DNA from: Candidatus Anaerostipes avistercoris
Lineage (GTDB): Bacteria > Bacillota > Clostridia > Lachnospirales > Lachnospiraceae
Length of the DNA: 64,000 nucleotides
Reading direction: 5' to 3'
Assembly (NCBI GenBank): GCA_019119895.1
Contig: DWWD01000009.1
Location: 1-64,000, forward strand
The position numbers were made by a program, and so were the translations under genes. The notes under the pieces were generated by a model. That model saw only the letters and a program-made list of their open reading frames with translations, had not been told where the DNA came from and ran no database searches. Below, one piece after another: positions 24,242 to 32,198 of the stretch; position 1 is the stretch's first letter; each line of letters starts with the position of its first letter.

Positions 24242-27200
24242 TTATTCTGAACGCAGCGCTGTTACAGGGTCGCTCTTGGCGGCTTTTCTGGATGGAATCA
24301 GTCCGCCGATCAAAGTCAGGATGACGCTTAAAGCAATCAGAATGGCTGCGCCCGTAACCGGAAGCTGTGCATTGACATCTGTAGTGCCGGCGATATTATG
24401 GATCAGCATATTTCCCGGTATCAGCAGGATCAGGGTGATCACGATTCCCAGCACGCCGGCAAGAAGGCCGATAATAAAAGTTTCGGCATTAAATACCTGG
24501 GATATGTTGTGCTTCGATGCTCCGATGGCACGAAGAATACCGATTTCTTTCTTTCGCTCCAGAACACTGATGTAGGTGATAACGCCGATCATAATGGAAG
24601 ATACGACAAGAGAAATCGCAACGAAGGCAATCAGAACGTAACTGATTACATTGATAATATCCGTTACGGAAGACATCAGAGTTCCTACATAATCGGTGTA
24701 GGAAATGACTTTATCCTCATCGGTTTTCTCCATCCGCGCATTGTAGTTATCCAGGATTTTTATGACATTTTCTTTCGTCTCAAAGTCTTTCGGATAAATG
24801 TTAATGCCGCTTGGTTCATCAAAATCTGCGTATCCCAGCTGCTGCAGGTTATTGTCATATGTGGACGTATCAGAAGACATAAGAGACATCATAAGTTCTG
24901 ATAATTCCTGTTCATTCATATTCATCTGAATGGCATCCTGGAACTTGGACGCGTCAATCTGGATGGCATCCTGGAAGTTATCTGCCAGGCTGCTCATTTG
25001 CTGCTGCATGGCAGAACTGATCTGCTGCTGCAGAGAATTGGAAATTGTCTGAGCATACTGCTGCATGGCGGACTGCATCTGATTTTCCAGATTTTGCTGG
25101 AACTGTTCGGCAAGACCGCTGGACTGGATGATTCCCGCCATACCGTTTTGTATGTAGGACTGGGCTTTATCTGTCTGCAGATAAGCCATGAAATACGTAT
25201 CCATATTTTCTTCATCGGTCAGCTGATTTTCCTGCAGATAGGACTCAAAGCCGGATGTCAGCTGATCGCTGAGCCTGGTCACCTGATCTTCATTCAGTTC
25301 CAGATCCATTCCCTCGAACAGGGCGTCGGTGTCAATGGAAGGCATGGAGGAGGTATCAATCTGAATGCCGCTCAGATCGAGGCTGCCTGCGTCTGCTCCG
25401 AGTTTGCTCTGGTTGATGGTGAAAGCCTCCTTTATTTTATCGGTGTCAACGGTAAATAAAGAGTTCATATCCAGCTGGTTACTTTCATTATCATCGAACT
25501 TCTTGCCGGTGAAGACATCAACATCCGGCTGATCCAGCTGTTTCTTTACGATCTCACTGGACTGGGCTTCTTCGATGACATGATCGGTCAGAGAAGCCGG
25601 ATAGTAAATGCCGGAAGACATCATAGCAGCGGTTGCGTCTTCGCTTGGCTGAACGATGCCGACGATAGTCAGATCTTCGCTTTCATCCAGAACCTTTTTC
25701 ATGTAATTGGTATCGTCTGTTTTATCTCTGTATACATTGTACTGCTTATCGTACTGATAGCAGTCGCTTGGATTGACGATTTTAAATTTTGTATTAAGAA
25801 TATCGTCATAGGAGTAAGATGAGGAGATATCATCCGGAACTTCAACGGATTCTTCTTTTGAAAATTGCTCGATCATCTTATCCAGTTCATCATAATCTCT
25901 TAATCCCAGCGTATAGAGCATAAAATCGCTGATGTTGCCATTTGCAGTCAGCACGAGGACACATTCGTTGTATTTCTTCGGCCATCTGCCGGCTTTGACA
26001 TCGTACTGGTCTTTGTAAAGACTGTCTTTTCCCGGCATCTGATAGAATACGTTTGTGCTCATCATGGAGGACATCAGACTGTTGCTGCTGGTGGAGGAGC
26101 CAAGTCCCAGAGATGAGAAGGAACTGTCCGGATGTACCTGCCGTATGGTTTCTGTGTCCGCGCTGTAAATCTGAGGAGATACATCATAAGAATACTCCAC
26201 CGCATTGGTGTACTGATCGATATTGCTGTCTCCGCTGTCAAAGTACTTTTTCAGTGATGCCAGGTCATTGGACCCAATTTTTGAAAACATATTTGTGATC
26301 ATTTCAGAGACATGAATCTGGGCTTCCTTCCTGGAAGAACGATTGCCGTCGTCATTGTCACTGCCTTGACCGCTGTTCTGCTGGGCATCTCCCATCATGG
26401 AAGAGAGATCGAAACCGGTGCTTTGAATCTGCAGCGGATATTCGGAGAGAGTCTCTTCTTCAATGGACTGTATATACTGATTGACGCCGGTGGAGAGAGA
26501 CAGAATCAGTGCGATTCCGATGATACCGATGGATCCCGCAAAGGATGTCAGGATGGTCCGGGCCTTTTTTGTCCGCAGGTTGTTGAAACTGAGTGACAGG
26601 GCGGTTAAAAATGACATGGAGGATTTTCCCATGTTTTTATGTTCCGGTTCCATCCAGTGGGTTGGCTTTAATTCCAGAGGATTGAAATCGCTTCGGATTT
26701 TTCCGTCTCTTAATTCTACAATACGTGTCGCATAGGCTTCTGCCAGTTCCGGGTTGTGGGTTACCATAACGACCAGACGGTCTTTGGCGACTTCTTTCAG
26801 AAGATCCATAACCTGAACGCTGGTGTCACTGTCCAGGGCGCCGGTCGGTTCGTCTGCCAGCAGGATTTCCGGGTTGTTGACCAGGGCACGGGCGATGGCA
26901 ACTCGCTGCATCTGACCTCCGGAAAGCTGATTTGGTTTCTTGTGGATCTGATCTCCCAGTCCGACTTCTGTCAGAGCATCAATGGCACGTTGTCTGCGCT
27001 CTGATTTTGAGATTCCGGAGATGGTCAGCGCCAGCTCTACGTTGGACAAAATGTCCTGATGAGGAATCAGGTTGTAGGACTGAAACACGAATCCAATGGT
27101 GTGATTCCGGTAAGAGTCCCAGTCTTTGTCTTTATAATTTTTTGTGGATATTTCATTGATCACCAGGTCTCCGCTGTCGTACTGGTCCAGACCGCCGATA

Positions 27201-27349
27201 ATGTTAAGCAGTGTTGTTTTTCCGGAGCCGCTGGGACCCAGGATAGCAACGAATTCATTATCACGCAGGTTCAGACTTACATGGTCCAGCGCTTTCTGCA
27301 CCAGATCCCCGGTTCGATATTCTTTGTAAATATCTTTGATTTGCAACAT
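24242..27349 (-). CDS. MacB/FtsX-like ABC transporter, ATPase fused to permease
   Basis: A 1035-residue fused exporter subunit. The ATPase (residues 1-225) has Walker A GPSGSGKTT, signature LSGGQMQRVAIARAL, Walker B ILLADEPTGALDSD and the switch His in VMVTHNPEL. An FtsX-type permease follows: first membrane helix near residues 265-285, a large extracellular domain of about 600 residues, and three C-terminal helices (from about 905). The extracellular domain has a long Gln/Met-rich helical stretch. This is the MacB fold topology, which uses mechanical coupling to act on peptides, antibiotics or lipoproteins. No two-component system is adjacent. The downstream flavin reductase gene is in the same operon. 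Substrate unknown. Confidence 0.9.
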   Translation of the reverse strand: MLQIKDIYKEYRTGDLVQKALDHVSLNLRDNEFVAILGPSGSGKTTLLNIIGGLDQYDSGDLVINEISTKNYKDKDWDSYRNHTIGFVFQSYNLIPHQDILSNVELALTISGISKSERRQRAIDALTEVGLGDQIHKKPNQLSGGQMQRVAIARALVNNPEILLADEPTGALDSDTSVQVMDLLKEVAKDRLVVMVTHNPELAEAYATRIVELRDGKIRSDFNPLELKPTHWMEPEHKNMGKSSMSFLTALSLSFNNLRTKKARTILTSFAGSIGIIGIALILSLSTGVNQYIQSIEEETLSEYPLQIQSTGFDLSSMMGDAQQNSGQGSDNDDGNRSSRKEAQIHVSEMITNMFSKIGSNDLASLKKYFDSGDSNIDQYTNAVEYSYDVSPQIYSADTETIRQVHPDSSFSSLGLGSSTSSNSLMSSMMSTNVFYQMPGKDSLYKDQYDVKAGRWPKKYNECVLVLTANGNISDFMLYTLGLRDYDELDKMIEQFSKEESVEVPDDISSSYSYDDILNTKFKIVNPSDCYQYDKQYNVYRDKTDDTNYMKKVLDESEDLTIVGIVQPSEDATAAMMSSGIYYPASLTDHVIEEAQSSEIVKKQLDQPDVDVFTGKKFDDNESNQLDMNSLFTVDTDKIKEAFTINQSKLGADAGSLDLSGIQIDTSSMPSIDTDALFEGMDLELNEDQVTRLSDQLTSGFESYLQENQLTDEENMDTYFMAYLQTDKAQSYIQNGMAGIIQSSGLAEQFQQNLENQMQSAMQQYAQTISNSLQQQISSAMQQQMSSLADNFQDAIQIDASKFQDAIQMNMNEQELSELMMSLMSSDTSTYDNNLQQLGYADFDEPSGINIYPKDFETKENVIKILDNYNARMEKTDEDKVISYTDYVGTLMSSVTDIINVISYVLIAFVAISLVVSSIMIGVITYISVLERKKEIGILRAIGASKHNISQVFNAETFIIGLLAGVLGIVITLILLIPGNMLIHNIAGTTDVNAQLPVTGAAILIALSVILTLIGGLIPSRKAAKSDPVTALRSE

Positions 27350-27592
27350 AAAGTCTTATACCTTCTTTCTGTGTCGAGTTATGCAAACAACTGTCATTCA
27401 AAACAAGAGTTCAGAATACGTTTTCCTTTGGAAATTAAGATACTCTATATTATAATAGAGATGGGAAAAAAGTAAACGGAAAAAGCGTTTTTTTCTATTG
27501 ATAAAGGAAGTCGAGATGTTTGGTAAAGATGCATGGTAAATAAAAGAAACGACAGTCTTTCAAAGGGAAGGATGATATAATACAGATAAAGA

Positions 27593-27619
27593 TAAATTGG
27601 AAGTTGTAAGGGTGAAAAA
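27593..27619 (+). repeat. Array leader repeat R0
   Basis: TTGGAAGTTGTAAGGGTG directly before the first array gene resembles the GGAAGTTGGTGAGGT part of copies R1 and R5. A TATAAT box at 27575-27580 lies just upstream. Confidence 0.5.
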
Positions 27620-28129
27620 ATGATTTCAAGAAGCTTTCGAGTGTTTGGAACGAAAAAAGATTTAGAAAATATATTCAATGAATTTCAAAAAAGCAATATA
27701 GTAAACTATTATCGGTGCGGTAAAAGCGATAGCAATAAAATAACAGACATTACTAAAACAGATAACTTTGGTGTTCCTCTTAGTGGAAGTCATATAGGAA
27801 ATCAGTATCTTCTTATAAAAGGCGATAAAATAGTACGGCTCGATAATTATAAACATATAAATCAAAAATTAAATGGAACAAGTATTGTTATTGATTTGGG
27901 TGGGTTATATGCCGAGAATACTATTTTGCCTACAACGATATCTACAATTTGGTATGATAATGAAAGTAGCAAAAAAATCTACAATAATTTAAAGAGTATT
28001 GTAAAAAAATATTCTGTTAGCATAGTCAATGGATATATGGTATTAAAAAATGCTTATGATAAAAAAGAGCAATTAAGATTTGTGACTATAAGTGTTCAAG
28101 GTCCAAAAGAATATGATTTAAAAATATAA
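27620..28129 (+). CDS. Hypothetical protein, first gene of the putative immunity array
   Basis: I do not recognise this 169-residue soluble protein. It looks alpha/beta, with VFGTKKDLENIF near the start, a glycine-flanked GSHIGNQYLLIKG segment (about residues 56-68) and GTSIVIDLGGLY (about 90-101). It has no signal or membrane helix, so it should be cytoplasmic. Very AT-rich composition sets it apart from the exporter gene upstream and links it to the following genes, with which it shares the conserved leader motif. I infer an immunity-type protein from context only. Confidence 0.6.
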   Translation: MISRSFRVFGTKKDLENIFNEFQKSNIVNYYRCGKSDSNKITDITKTDNFGVPLSGSHIGNQYLLIKGDKIVRLDNYKHINQKLNGTSIVIDLGGLYAENTILPTTISTIWYDNESSKKIYNNLKSIVKKYSVSIVNGYMVLKNAYDKKEQLRFVTISVQGPKEYDLKI

Positions 28130-28169
28130 TTCTAAGTTGCTGAATCGGAAGTTGGTGAGGTAAGAATAA
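28128..28169 (+). repeat. Array leader repeat R1
   Basis: Starts AATTCTAAGTTGCTGAAT and continues with CGGAAGTTGGTGAGGT to the next start codon. Nearly the same as R5, extending into the first codons of the gene. Confidence 0.75.
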
Positions 28170-28361
28170 ATGGATAAAGAAAAAAAGAGGAAGTTTCATT
28201 TGGTGTTATATGGAATTGCTATTCCTGTTAGTTTATTCGCTCTATATACATTTATGTTTGTTTTTGATAATGGTATCGGGTGGAAAATTGCGTTAATTAT
28301 TATTGGTTTGGGTTGGCTTATATCTGCTGTTTTCGGGTTTATGGAAAATTTGAAGAAATAG
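28170..28361 (+). CDS. Small two-helix membrane protein
   Basis: A 63-residue protein with a lysine-rich start (MDKEKKRKF), two hydrophobic helices (about residues 10-32 and 38-56) and a short positively charged end. No family is recognised. The leader and the first codons of this gene recur at 30050-30120, where the copy stops after nine codons, which indicates duplication and decay within the array. A small membrane immunity protein is one possible role, unproven. Confidence 0.55.
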   Translation: MDKEKKRKFHLVLYGIAIPVSLFALYTFMFVFDNGIGWKIALIIIGLGWLISAVFGFMENLKK

Positions 28362-28364
28362 AAC

Positions 28365-28390
28365 AATCCTAAGTTATTGAAAAGGAAAAT
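28365..28390 (+). repeat. Array leader repeat R2
   Basis: AATCCTAAGTTATTGAAAAG follows the stop codon of the small membrane protein by four bases. It contains no start codon nearby; 80 bases later copy R3 leads the next gene. Confidence 0.6.
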
Positions 28391-28470
28391 ATAAAGCTAT
28401 GGAGGTATAAAGAGCTGTATTAGTTTTCAAAAAAGGATTAAAAGGAAGTTTGCTGTAAGAGTATAAATCA

Positions 28471-28507
28471 AAATTGATGAACAGGGAATTTTGCGAGGTC
28501 TGAAAAT
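28471..28507 (+). repeat. Array leader repeat R3 (diverged)
   Basis: AAATTGATGAACAGGGAATT then TTGCGAGGTCTGAAAAT, ending at the start codon. Aligned with R1 it keeps TTG-TGAA, GG-A, TT-G, GAGGT and GAA in the same spacing. Confidence 0.5.
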
Positions 28508-29002
28508 ATGGGATTATTCAATAAAATCAAAAAGAAAAAGCCGGATGATGGAGAAGGAAAAACAACAGAAATATTTGAAGATGCGTTTTCAGCGATACAA
28601 ACAGACATGGTTCAGATATGTTTAGAATACGTAGATAATAGGGCTGATAAAATATTTATTTACGCCTCTTTTGAAGATAATACGATTTCCTGTGACTATT
28701 TTTATGACATAAAGGGACGGAAGATCGAAAGGCATAAGTTAAATTTGATAGATGATACTTATGACACTTCAATTCAGAGGCAAAAAATGTGTATGGATAT
28801 TTTAGCGGATGATATGAAACAGCTTATTTCCTTATGCCAAAAGCATGGAAGAGAGATTCCGACAGAAATAAAATTAACATATGACATAAATAGCAATAAC
28901 TTGAATGCAAATTATCAATATGAGCCCATATATAGTCAGTATCATGACAAAACATCAGATGATATTTATGAAGAATGGTTTAAAGAAGTAAGTGATTTAT
29001 AA
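28508..29002 (+). CDS. YezG/DUF600-like immunity protein (tentative)
   Basis: A 164-residue cytoplasmic, acidic protein. After a Lys-rich start, helices and strands run as in the YezG/DUF600 immunity family: SAIQTDMVQICLEYVDNRAD, a KIFIYASFEDNTIS strand pair, a long helix with MKQLISLCQKHGRE, then IKLTYDINSNNLNANYQYE and a C-terminal EEWFKEVSDL. YezG is the known antitoxin of the Bacillus LXG toxin YeeF. Similarity is judged by eye from motif order, so the family call is tentative. It sits in an array with a SUKH protein, another common immunity family, which supports the role. Confidence 0.55.
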   Translation: MGLFNKIKKKKPDDGEGKTTEIFEDAFSAIQTDMVQICLEYVDNRADKIFIYASFEDNTISCDYFYDIKGRKIERHKLNLIDDTYDTSIQRQKMCMDILADDMKQLISLCQKHGREIPTEIKLTYDINSNNLNANYQYEPIYSQYHDKTSDDIYEEWFKEVSDL

Positions 29003-29059
29003 AACAGGAACCCACCCAGTTTAATAGCTGGAATTACCAGCTGCAGGAGGACAATGTAT

Positions 29060-29311
29060 ATGGGAAAACTAACATTTAAAAGACAAATAATTTTGGGAAT
29101 TATACTTATCATTGTAGGAAATGTACTCGCATTTGTTTCATACAATGGTATATTTTCGAATATTATGTGGATTATATACGGTCTGTTGTTTGTTATAAAT
29201 CCTGTTTACCCTGAACAGTATAGCTGCAATGAGAGAAAAGCTAAAATAGGAGCAAGAATTGCGGGAATAGTTTGCATTATATTTGGGCTAATTACTCGAT
29301 TCATTGTATGA
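29060..29311 (+). CDS. Small hydrophobic membrane protein
   Basis: An 83-residue protein with about three hydrophobic helices (residues 9-28, 32-50, 65-82) and a polar loop containing PEQYSCNERKAK. No family is recognised with confidence. The ATG at 29060 is chosen because GGAGG is nine bases upstream. The gene is preceded by a short hairpin (AGCTGG/CCAGCT) instead of the recurring leader repeat. It is part of the AT-rich array. Confidence 0.5.
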   Translation: MGKLTFKRQIILGIILIIVGNVLAFVSYNGIFSNIMWIIYGLLFVINPVYPEQYSCNERKAKIGARIAGIVCIIFGLITRFIV

Positions 29312-29333
29312 ATATTGAGTAATTGAATTAACA

Positions 29334-29380
29334 AATCCTAAGCTATTGAATGGAAAAATGAAATTTAAATTTGGCAGTGT
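29334..29380 (+). repeat. Array leader repeat R4
   Basis: AATCCTAAGCTATTGAATGG continues with AAAAATGAAATTTAAATTTGG. The same extension, AAAAATCAAATTTGG, follows copy R7, so some repeats carry a longer conserved tail. Confidence 0.6.
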
Positions 29381-29437
29381 AAAGTAGCTATGAAAAACGG
29401 AGCCGTAAAAATCGGCTTTATCCAAGGAGAGGGAATC

Positions 29438-30019
29438 ATGAAAAAAATATTTTTAGGCATCATCTTAATTGCCGGTATAGGAGTATTATCGGGCTGTATG
29501 GTAACAGAGGATTATGACGAATATGAGAGAAAACAATTTCGCAGTACAGATGAAATTTCTGAAATAATTGTGAAAGACAGCAGCACCAATTACTCACTGC
29601 AAATATCAGATACCGAAGAACTGCTTGTCGAATATTCTGATTCTGCCACTGAATCGTGGTATGATATTAATGTTGCAGATGGGGTTTTAGATATAGAAAA
29701 AACAAGAGGAACTGTTGGCGTAGAAGAAAATTCTGTTATTATCACGCTTCCTGAAAAAGAATATAAAAACATTTCCATTGAAACTAGTAATGGAGATATT
29801 GACTTTGAAAATATTCTTTCCGAGAAATATAAATGCTTTGTAGAAAATGGAGATATTACTGGAACCTTAAATGGAAATGAAAAGAATTACCTAATTGTAG
29901 TTAAAGCTAAAAATGGGGACAGCAATATCAAGGATCATGTAATTGAAAGTCCTAAAACCATAAAATTTAATGTTGAAAATGGTGATGTGAATGTGGATTT
30001 TTCCGATAATGTTAAATGA
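29438..30019 (+). CDS. Lipoprotein with DUF4097-like beta-repeat domain
   Basis: A 193-residue exported lipoprotein with signal peptide ending in lipobox LSGC (Cys19). The mature part is made of short beta-repeats typical of DUF4097-type putative adhesin folds: ISIETSNGDIDFENI, CFVENGDITGTL, VVKAKNGDSNIKD and IKFNVENGDVNVDF. The repeated NGD turns define a right-handed helix-like stack. AAGGAGAGG precedes the ATG; an in-frame ATG 48 bases upstream has no ribosome site. Among cytoplasmic and membrane array members this is the only exported one, and could act on the cell surface. Role unknown. Confidence 0.7.
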   Translation: MKKIFLGIILIAGIGVLSGCMVTEDYDEYERKQFRSTDEISEIIVKDSSTNYSLQISDTEELLVEYSDSATESWYDINVADGVLDIEKTRGTVGVEENSVIITLPEKEYKNISIETSNGDIDFENILSEKYKCFVENGDITGTLNGNEKNYLIVVKAKNGDSNIKDHVIESPKTIKFNVENGDVNVDFSDNVK

Positions 30020-30049
30020 CCATTTACCTGGGAATTAAATGGAGAGAGA

Positions 30050-30120
30050 AATCCTAAGTTGTCGAATCGGAAGTTAATGGGGTGAGAATAAATGGATAAA
30101 GAAAAAAATAGGAAGTTATA
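30050..30120 (+). repeat. Array leader repeat R5 with truncated copy of the 63-residue gene
   Basis: AATCCTAAGTTGTCGAATCG, then AAGTTAATGGGGTGAGAATA, then a start MDKEKNRKL and a stop. Over about 68 bases it matches R1 plus the first codons of 28170-28361, marking a partial duplication. Confidence 0.75.
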
Positions 30121-30208
30121 GAGAGATTGATTAATGAAGCAGAGTACATCGATAAAATTTAATTAATAATGCATATATTGATTTACTAGATGAGGAGAAG
30201 TATTTAGT

Positions 30209-30964
30209 ATGAAAGATTTTTTTATTACATATCAAAGTGAAATTGTAACAGCAACTATATCCTTTGTTGTTGCTTTGTTCACGACTTTATTAACTCATTT
30301 CTTGGGTAATTTCAAATTACGTTATACGGAAAAATTGAAAATCACAAGTGAACTTTCAAAAAGAAAATATGAAGGAATTACAAAAATAAGGAAAGAAATC
30401 ACTATACTGTCACAATATGAAAATCTGTGTGTTACTGAGGCGGAAGATTCATTAATTCCTGAAAATATTGGTAAGAAAGTATATACACCAGCCTACTGTT
30501 ATTCTTATGAAGCACTTATGAAAATTTCAAGTACATTAAATGATTTACATGGAGAATTTGGATATTGTTTGAGACATACATCTGTGATTTATTTAGTATA
30601 TATTAAAAATTTTCTTATGGACTATGCTTTAAAGTGCAGTAAAGCCGGGTTTTCTGATGAAGAATTACGTTGGGTTAGTGTTCCGTTGTATGAAGGAATA
30701 TACAAATGGTACAAAGAGTTTGACAAAGAACTAATACGTTCTATGAATAGACCTAGTATGAAATACTTCACACATTCAGGATTAAAGTATAATCTCTTAT
30801 TAAAAATATATGATTTGTACTTTGAGCGAACAGAACCATATAAATATATAAATGATGAAAAGAGTATATTAAATCAAATAATACATAATCGAGATGGAAT
30901 TATTGCTCAATATGGAGAAACGATTATTGAAAAGTCAGATGAAATTGTCTCAAAATTATCTTAA
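30209..30964 (+). CDS. Hypothetical protein with N-terminal membrane helix
   Basis: A 251-residue protein with one N-terminal transmembrane helix (about residues 11-34) and a long, predominantly helical cytoplasmic part rich in Tyr and Lys. No family is recognised. Sequence landmarks are LSKRKYEGITKIRKEI (about 49-64) and YGETIIEKSDEIVSK at the end. GAGGAGA lies 11 bases before the ATG. It shares the AT-rich composition and the same direction as the rest of the array. Membrane-tethered helical proteins of this sort could bind an incoming toxin, but this is speculation. Confidence 0.6.
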   Translation: MKDFFITYQSEIVTATISFVVALFTTLLTHFLGNFKLRYTEKLKITSELSKRKYEGITKIRKEITILSQYENLCVTEAEDSLIPENIGKKVYTPAYCYSYEALMKISSTLNDLHGEFGYCLRHTSVIYLVYIKNFLMDYALKCSKAGFSDEELRWVSVPLYEGIYKWYKEFDKELIRSMNRPSMKYFTHSGLKYNLLLKIYDLYFERTEPYKYINDEKSILNQIIHNRDGIIAQYGETIIEKSDEIVSKLS

Positions 30965-30971
30965 GATATAT

Positions 30972-30990
30972 AAATCCTAATTTGCGGAGG
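30972..30990 (+). repeat. Array leader repeat R6 (short)
   Basis: AAATCCTAATTTGCGGAGG keeps the AATCCTAA-TTGC core and then merges into the GGAGG ribosome site of the SUKH gene. Confidence 0.5.
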
Positions 30991-30999
30991 AAATGAAAT

Positions 31000-31467
31000 A
31001 TGAGTTGGGAAAACTATGAGTGTTCAATGGAGTTAGCTAAAAAATGCAGGTTCTATACGACGGCAGGCGGGAAATCAACAGAAGAAATAGAAAAAGCAGA
31101 GAGGTTGCTTGGCATAAAATTTTCTAAGCAATATCGTGATTTTAATGAGAAATATGGGTATCTGTCTTTTTATGGCAATGAGATTTTCGGGATCGATACT
31201 AATAATTTGAATGAATTAGAGGGGAATAGTCTTGCTTATGCGTTAAATGACCGTAAAGAGTATAATCTGCCATATTATTTTCTTCCATTTTATAATTATG
31301 ATGACGGATATATGGCGTATTTTGATTATTCTTCTCTCAATAGTGAGGGGGAACCGAGAATTGTAATACTTAAATATGATGGTTTAAAATATCGTATTAT
31401 TGAAACGGCAGCGGATGATTTCGGAGATTTTATTTTTGAATTAGTTCGTGAAGAATTAGAAAGCTAA
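31000..31467 (+). CDS. SMI1/KNR4 (SUKH) domain protein, probable immunity protein
   Basis: A 155-residue cytoplasmic SUKH-superfamily protein. The family pattern is clear: STEEIEKAERLLGIKFSKQY (the helix with the conserved L-G-x-x-F/L), YRDFNEKYGYLSFYGNEIFG (the strand with conserved Gly), YYFLPFYNYDDGYMAYFDY and a C-terminal DFGDFIFELV helix. SUKH proteins are among the most common immunity proteins against nuclease and other polymorphic toxins. No toxin gene lies beside it, so it would be an orphan defence. It is the last array member before the reductase gene. GGAGG is close to the ATG. Confidence 0.85.
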   Translation: MSWENYECSMELAKKCRFYTTAGGKSTEEIEKAERLLGIKFSKQYRDFNEKYGYLSFYGNEIFGIDTNNLNELEGNSLAYALNDRKEYNLPYYFLPFYNYDDGYMAYFDYSSLNSEGEPRIVILKYDGLKYRIIETAADDFGDFIFELVREELES

Positions 31468-31474
31468 ATCATTC

Positions 31475-31578
31475 AATCATAAGTTGATAAACGGAAAAAT
31501 CAAATTTGGAACTGAGAAAATTGAAGATTACAGAGAAAGACGTGAATATTTTAAGTTCCAGCTGACAAAATAATATGA
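31475..31578 (+). repeat. Array leader repeat R7 with a short coding-like remnant
   Basis: AATCATAAGTTGATAAACGG continues AAAAATCAAATTTGG, as in R4. A frame beginning at the internal TTG reads GKIKFGTEKIEDYRERREYF and stops before 31579, perhaps the remains of an array gene. Confidence 0.5.
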
Positions 31579-31591
31579 AAAAAGGAAAGAT

Positions 31592-32125
31592 ATGAGAAAA
31601 GTAGTTTTGTTTATTGCAATGAGTCTTGATGGATATATTGCGGACAGCAGAGGCGGAGTAGACTGGTTAAATGGTCATGGGAACGACGATGAAAATATTG
31701 ATACCTATACAGAATTTGTAAAAGATATAGATACCGTTTTAATGGGATGGAATACTTATCATCAGATCGTTACGGAGCTTTCTCCTGAAGAATGGATATA
31801 CCATGAATTTACAACTTATGTATTTACACACAGAGAGTGTGATCCTTCCCGGCAGATTCATTTCACAAGTGAAAATCCGGTGGTATTGCTGGAACGGCTG
31901 AAACAGGAAGCAGGAAAGGATATCTGGATTTGTGGTGGAGCAAATCTTGTTCAGCAGCTGGTAAGCGAAAATGTGATTGATGAATATTATATTTCCGTTA
32001 TCCCTGTTCTGCTGGGTGATGGAATCCGACTCTTTGGCAGTACGAAAAAGGAAATAAAGCTAAAGCTTTATAAAACCCGGACTTATAATGGTATCATTGA
32101 TTTGATATATATGCGCAGGTCATGA
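31592..32125 (+). CDS. Dihydrofolate reductase-family protein (RibD C-terminal type)
   Basis: A 177-residue cytoplasmic NADPH-dependent reductase of the DHFR/RibD-C superfamily, similar to small YwjB-type proteins. Motifs: FIAMSLDGYIADSRGGVDWL at the N-terminus, TVLMGWNTYHQI (cofactor-binding region), DIWICGGANLVQQL (the conserved GGG/GGA nucleotide loop) and IDEYYISVIPVLLGDGIRLF. It lacks the deaminase domain of RibD and is not a true DHFR, so its substrate is unknown. AAAAGGAAAG serves as ribosome site. It is the first gene with normal base composition after the array, and could mark the edge of the island. Confidence 0.85.
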   Translation: MRKVVLFIAMSLDGYIADSRGGVDWLNGHGNDDENIDTYTEFVKDIDTVLMGWNTYHQIVTELSPEEWIYHEFTTYVFTHRECDPSRQIHFTSENPVVLLERLKQEAGKDIWICGGANLVQQLVSENVIDEYYISVIPVLLGDGIRLFGSTKKEIKLKLYKTRTYNGIIDLIYMRRS

Positions 32126-32129
32126 CAGT

Positions 32130-32190
32130 CATAAAAAGGGAGCCGCTGCTCCATAGATGATATTTCACCTGTTTCGCAGCGGTTCCAATG
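32130..32190. terminator. Hairpin between convergent genes
   Basis: GGAGCCGCTGC pairs with GCAGCGGTTCC around a long loop of about 30 bases. Probable shared end of the reductase and the anti-sigma operon; the T run is weak. Confidence 0.45.
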
Positions 32191-32198
32191 AAAGGGCT

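Noticed and set aside
24998-25459. Plus-strand frame of 153 codons opposite the ABC exporter
   Set aside because: Antisense shadow of the Gln/Met-rich extracellular domain; Leu/Gln/His-rich composition without any motif.
27480-31590. CRISPR-like array from the recurring intergenic sequence
   Set aside because: The copies are irregularly spaced by whole genes, vary in length and are not separated by uniform spacers; no cas genes.
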